From Epiperipatus broadwayi (Eukaryota; Onychophora; Udeonychophora; Euonychophora; Peripatidae), in the NCBI GenBank assembly GCA_028023455.1, contig JAQFVV010006203.1, forward strand, positions 11,694,348 to 11,758,347: DNA of 64,000 bases, written 5' to 3'. Below are positions 63,721 through 64,000 of the stretch, piece by piece. A program made the position numbers and the translations under genes. The stretch's first letter is position 1, and each line of letters begins with the position of its first letter. Under the pieces are notes generated by a model. That model was not told the origin of the DNA, did no database searches, and saw nothing but the letters and a program-made list of their open reading frames with translations.

Positions 63721-64000
63721 AATTGAGTGAATATTATTTACCTATGCCTTCTTTAAAAATTTTGCTAATGTTTTTAAGTTTTAAAATTTATGTTGAACTT
63801 TTCAAACATATTTAATAGAAATTGAGTGCCTATGTTTGTTGGATTCTCAGCTAATTTCCTTAACTACTGATAACATTAGATTTTATTAACAAAAACATAT
63901 ATCTAGGGTTATATCTAATAATGTTACCATTATATATACATATTGCACCTATTAAAATTTGAGATGTATTTCAGTATGACATAAGATGTCAGTCATAATT
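63721..64000 (+). other. Intron stretch at the window end
   Basis: AT-rich, no feature seen. Confidence 0.5.

Overview
This is a window of animal nuclear DNA, AT-rich (my estimate is about 30% GC) and dominated by repeats. It has very long introns, RTE/CR1-like LINE remnants, Ty3/Gypsy LTR elements, tRNA-derived SINEs, a 764-bp GATA array and many inverted repeats. Together these suggest a mollusc, most likely a cephalopod (octopus or squid type). That is an inference from repeat style; no sequence search was done. No bacterial genes, CRISPR arrays or operons are present.

Only one host gene can be supported. Four short plus-strand exons (374-478, 24891-24930, 29445-29619, 60946-61093), each with an AG acceptor and a GT donor, encode successive parts of a flavodoxin (FMN-binding) domain and the linker after it. 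The domain is of the kind found in diflavin reductases and flavodoxin-fused enzymes. Their order and most splice phases agree, so almost the whole window is intron of this gene, which runs off both ends. A phase mismatch between the first two exons implies either an unseen mini-exon or an acceptor 8 bases downstream.

Layout: 1-11500 is mostly featureless intron with one SINE. 11614-12377 is a GATA/GGAT microsatellite. 14726-15586 is a large inverted repeat. 17128-18951 is a candidate solo LTR. 22309-28000 holds SINEs, near-perfect hairpins, two related exon-like modules and the micro-exon. 29930-38434 is a decayed Gypsy element, interrupted by a fold-back element, a solo LTR and a LINE fragment. 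38254-38900 is a tandem duplication of its 3' edge. 39483-46904 is a second LTR element with 2.5-2.6-kb LTRs and only a broken gag-like gene. Next to it, 46917-50630 is a striking array of nine copies of a ~418-bp unit, seven forward and two inverted. 51628-53850 is a non-autonomous DNA transposon with an exact 8-bp target duplication. 53921-54304 is another long hairpin, 55163-55746 a short TIR element, 58101-60689 a possible solo LTR, and 61930-63720 a dead LINE.

The most notable theme is the density of long, nearly perfect inverted repeats inside one transcription unit. If the gene is transcribed through, its pre-mRNA would fold into several long double-stranded RNAs. The ~418-bp unit occurs both as the nine-copy palindromic array and as a lone hairpin copy with a 14-bp target duplication, which makes it the best candidate for an undescribed mobile repeat family.
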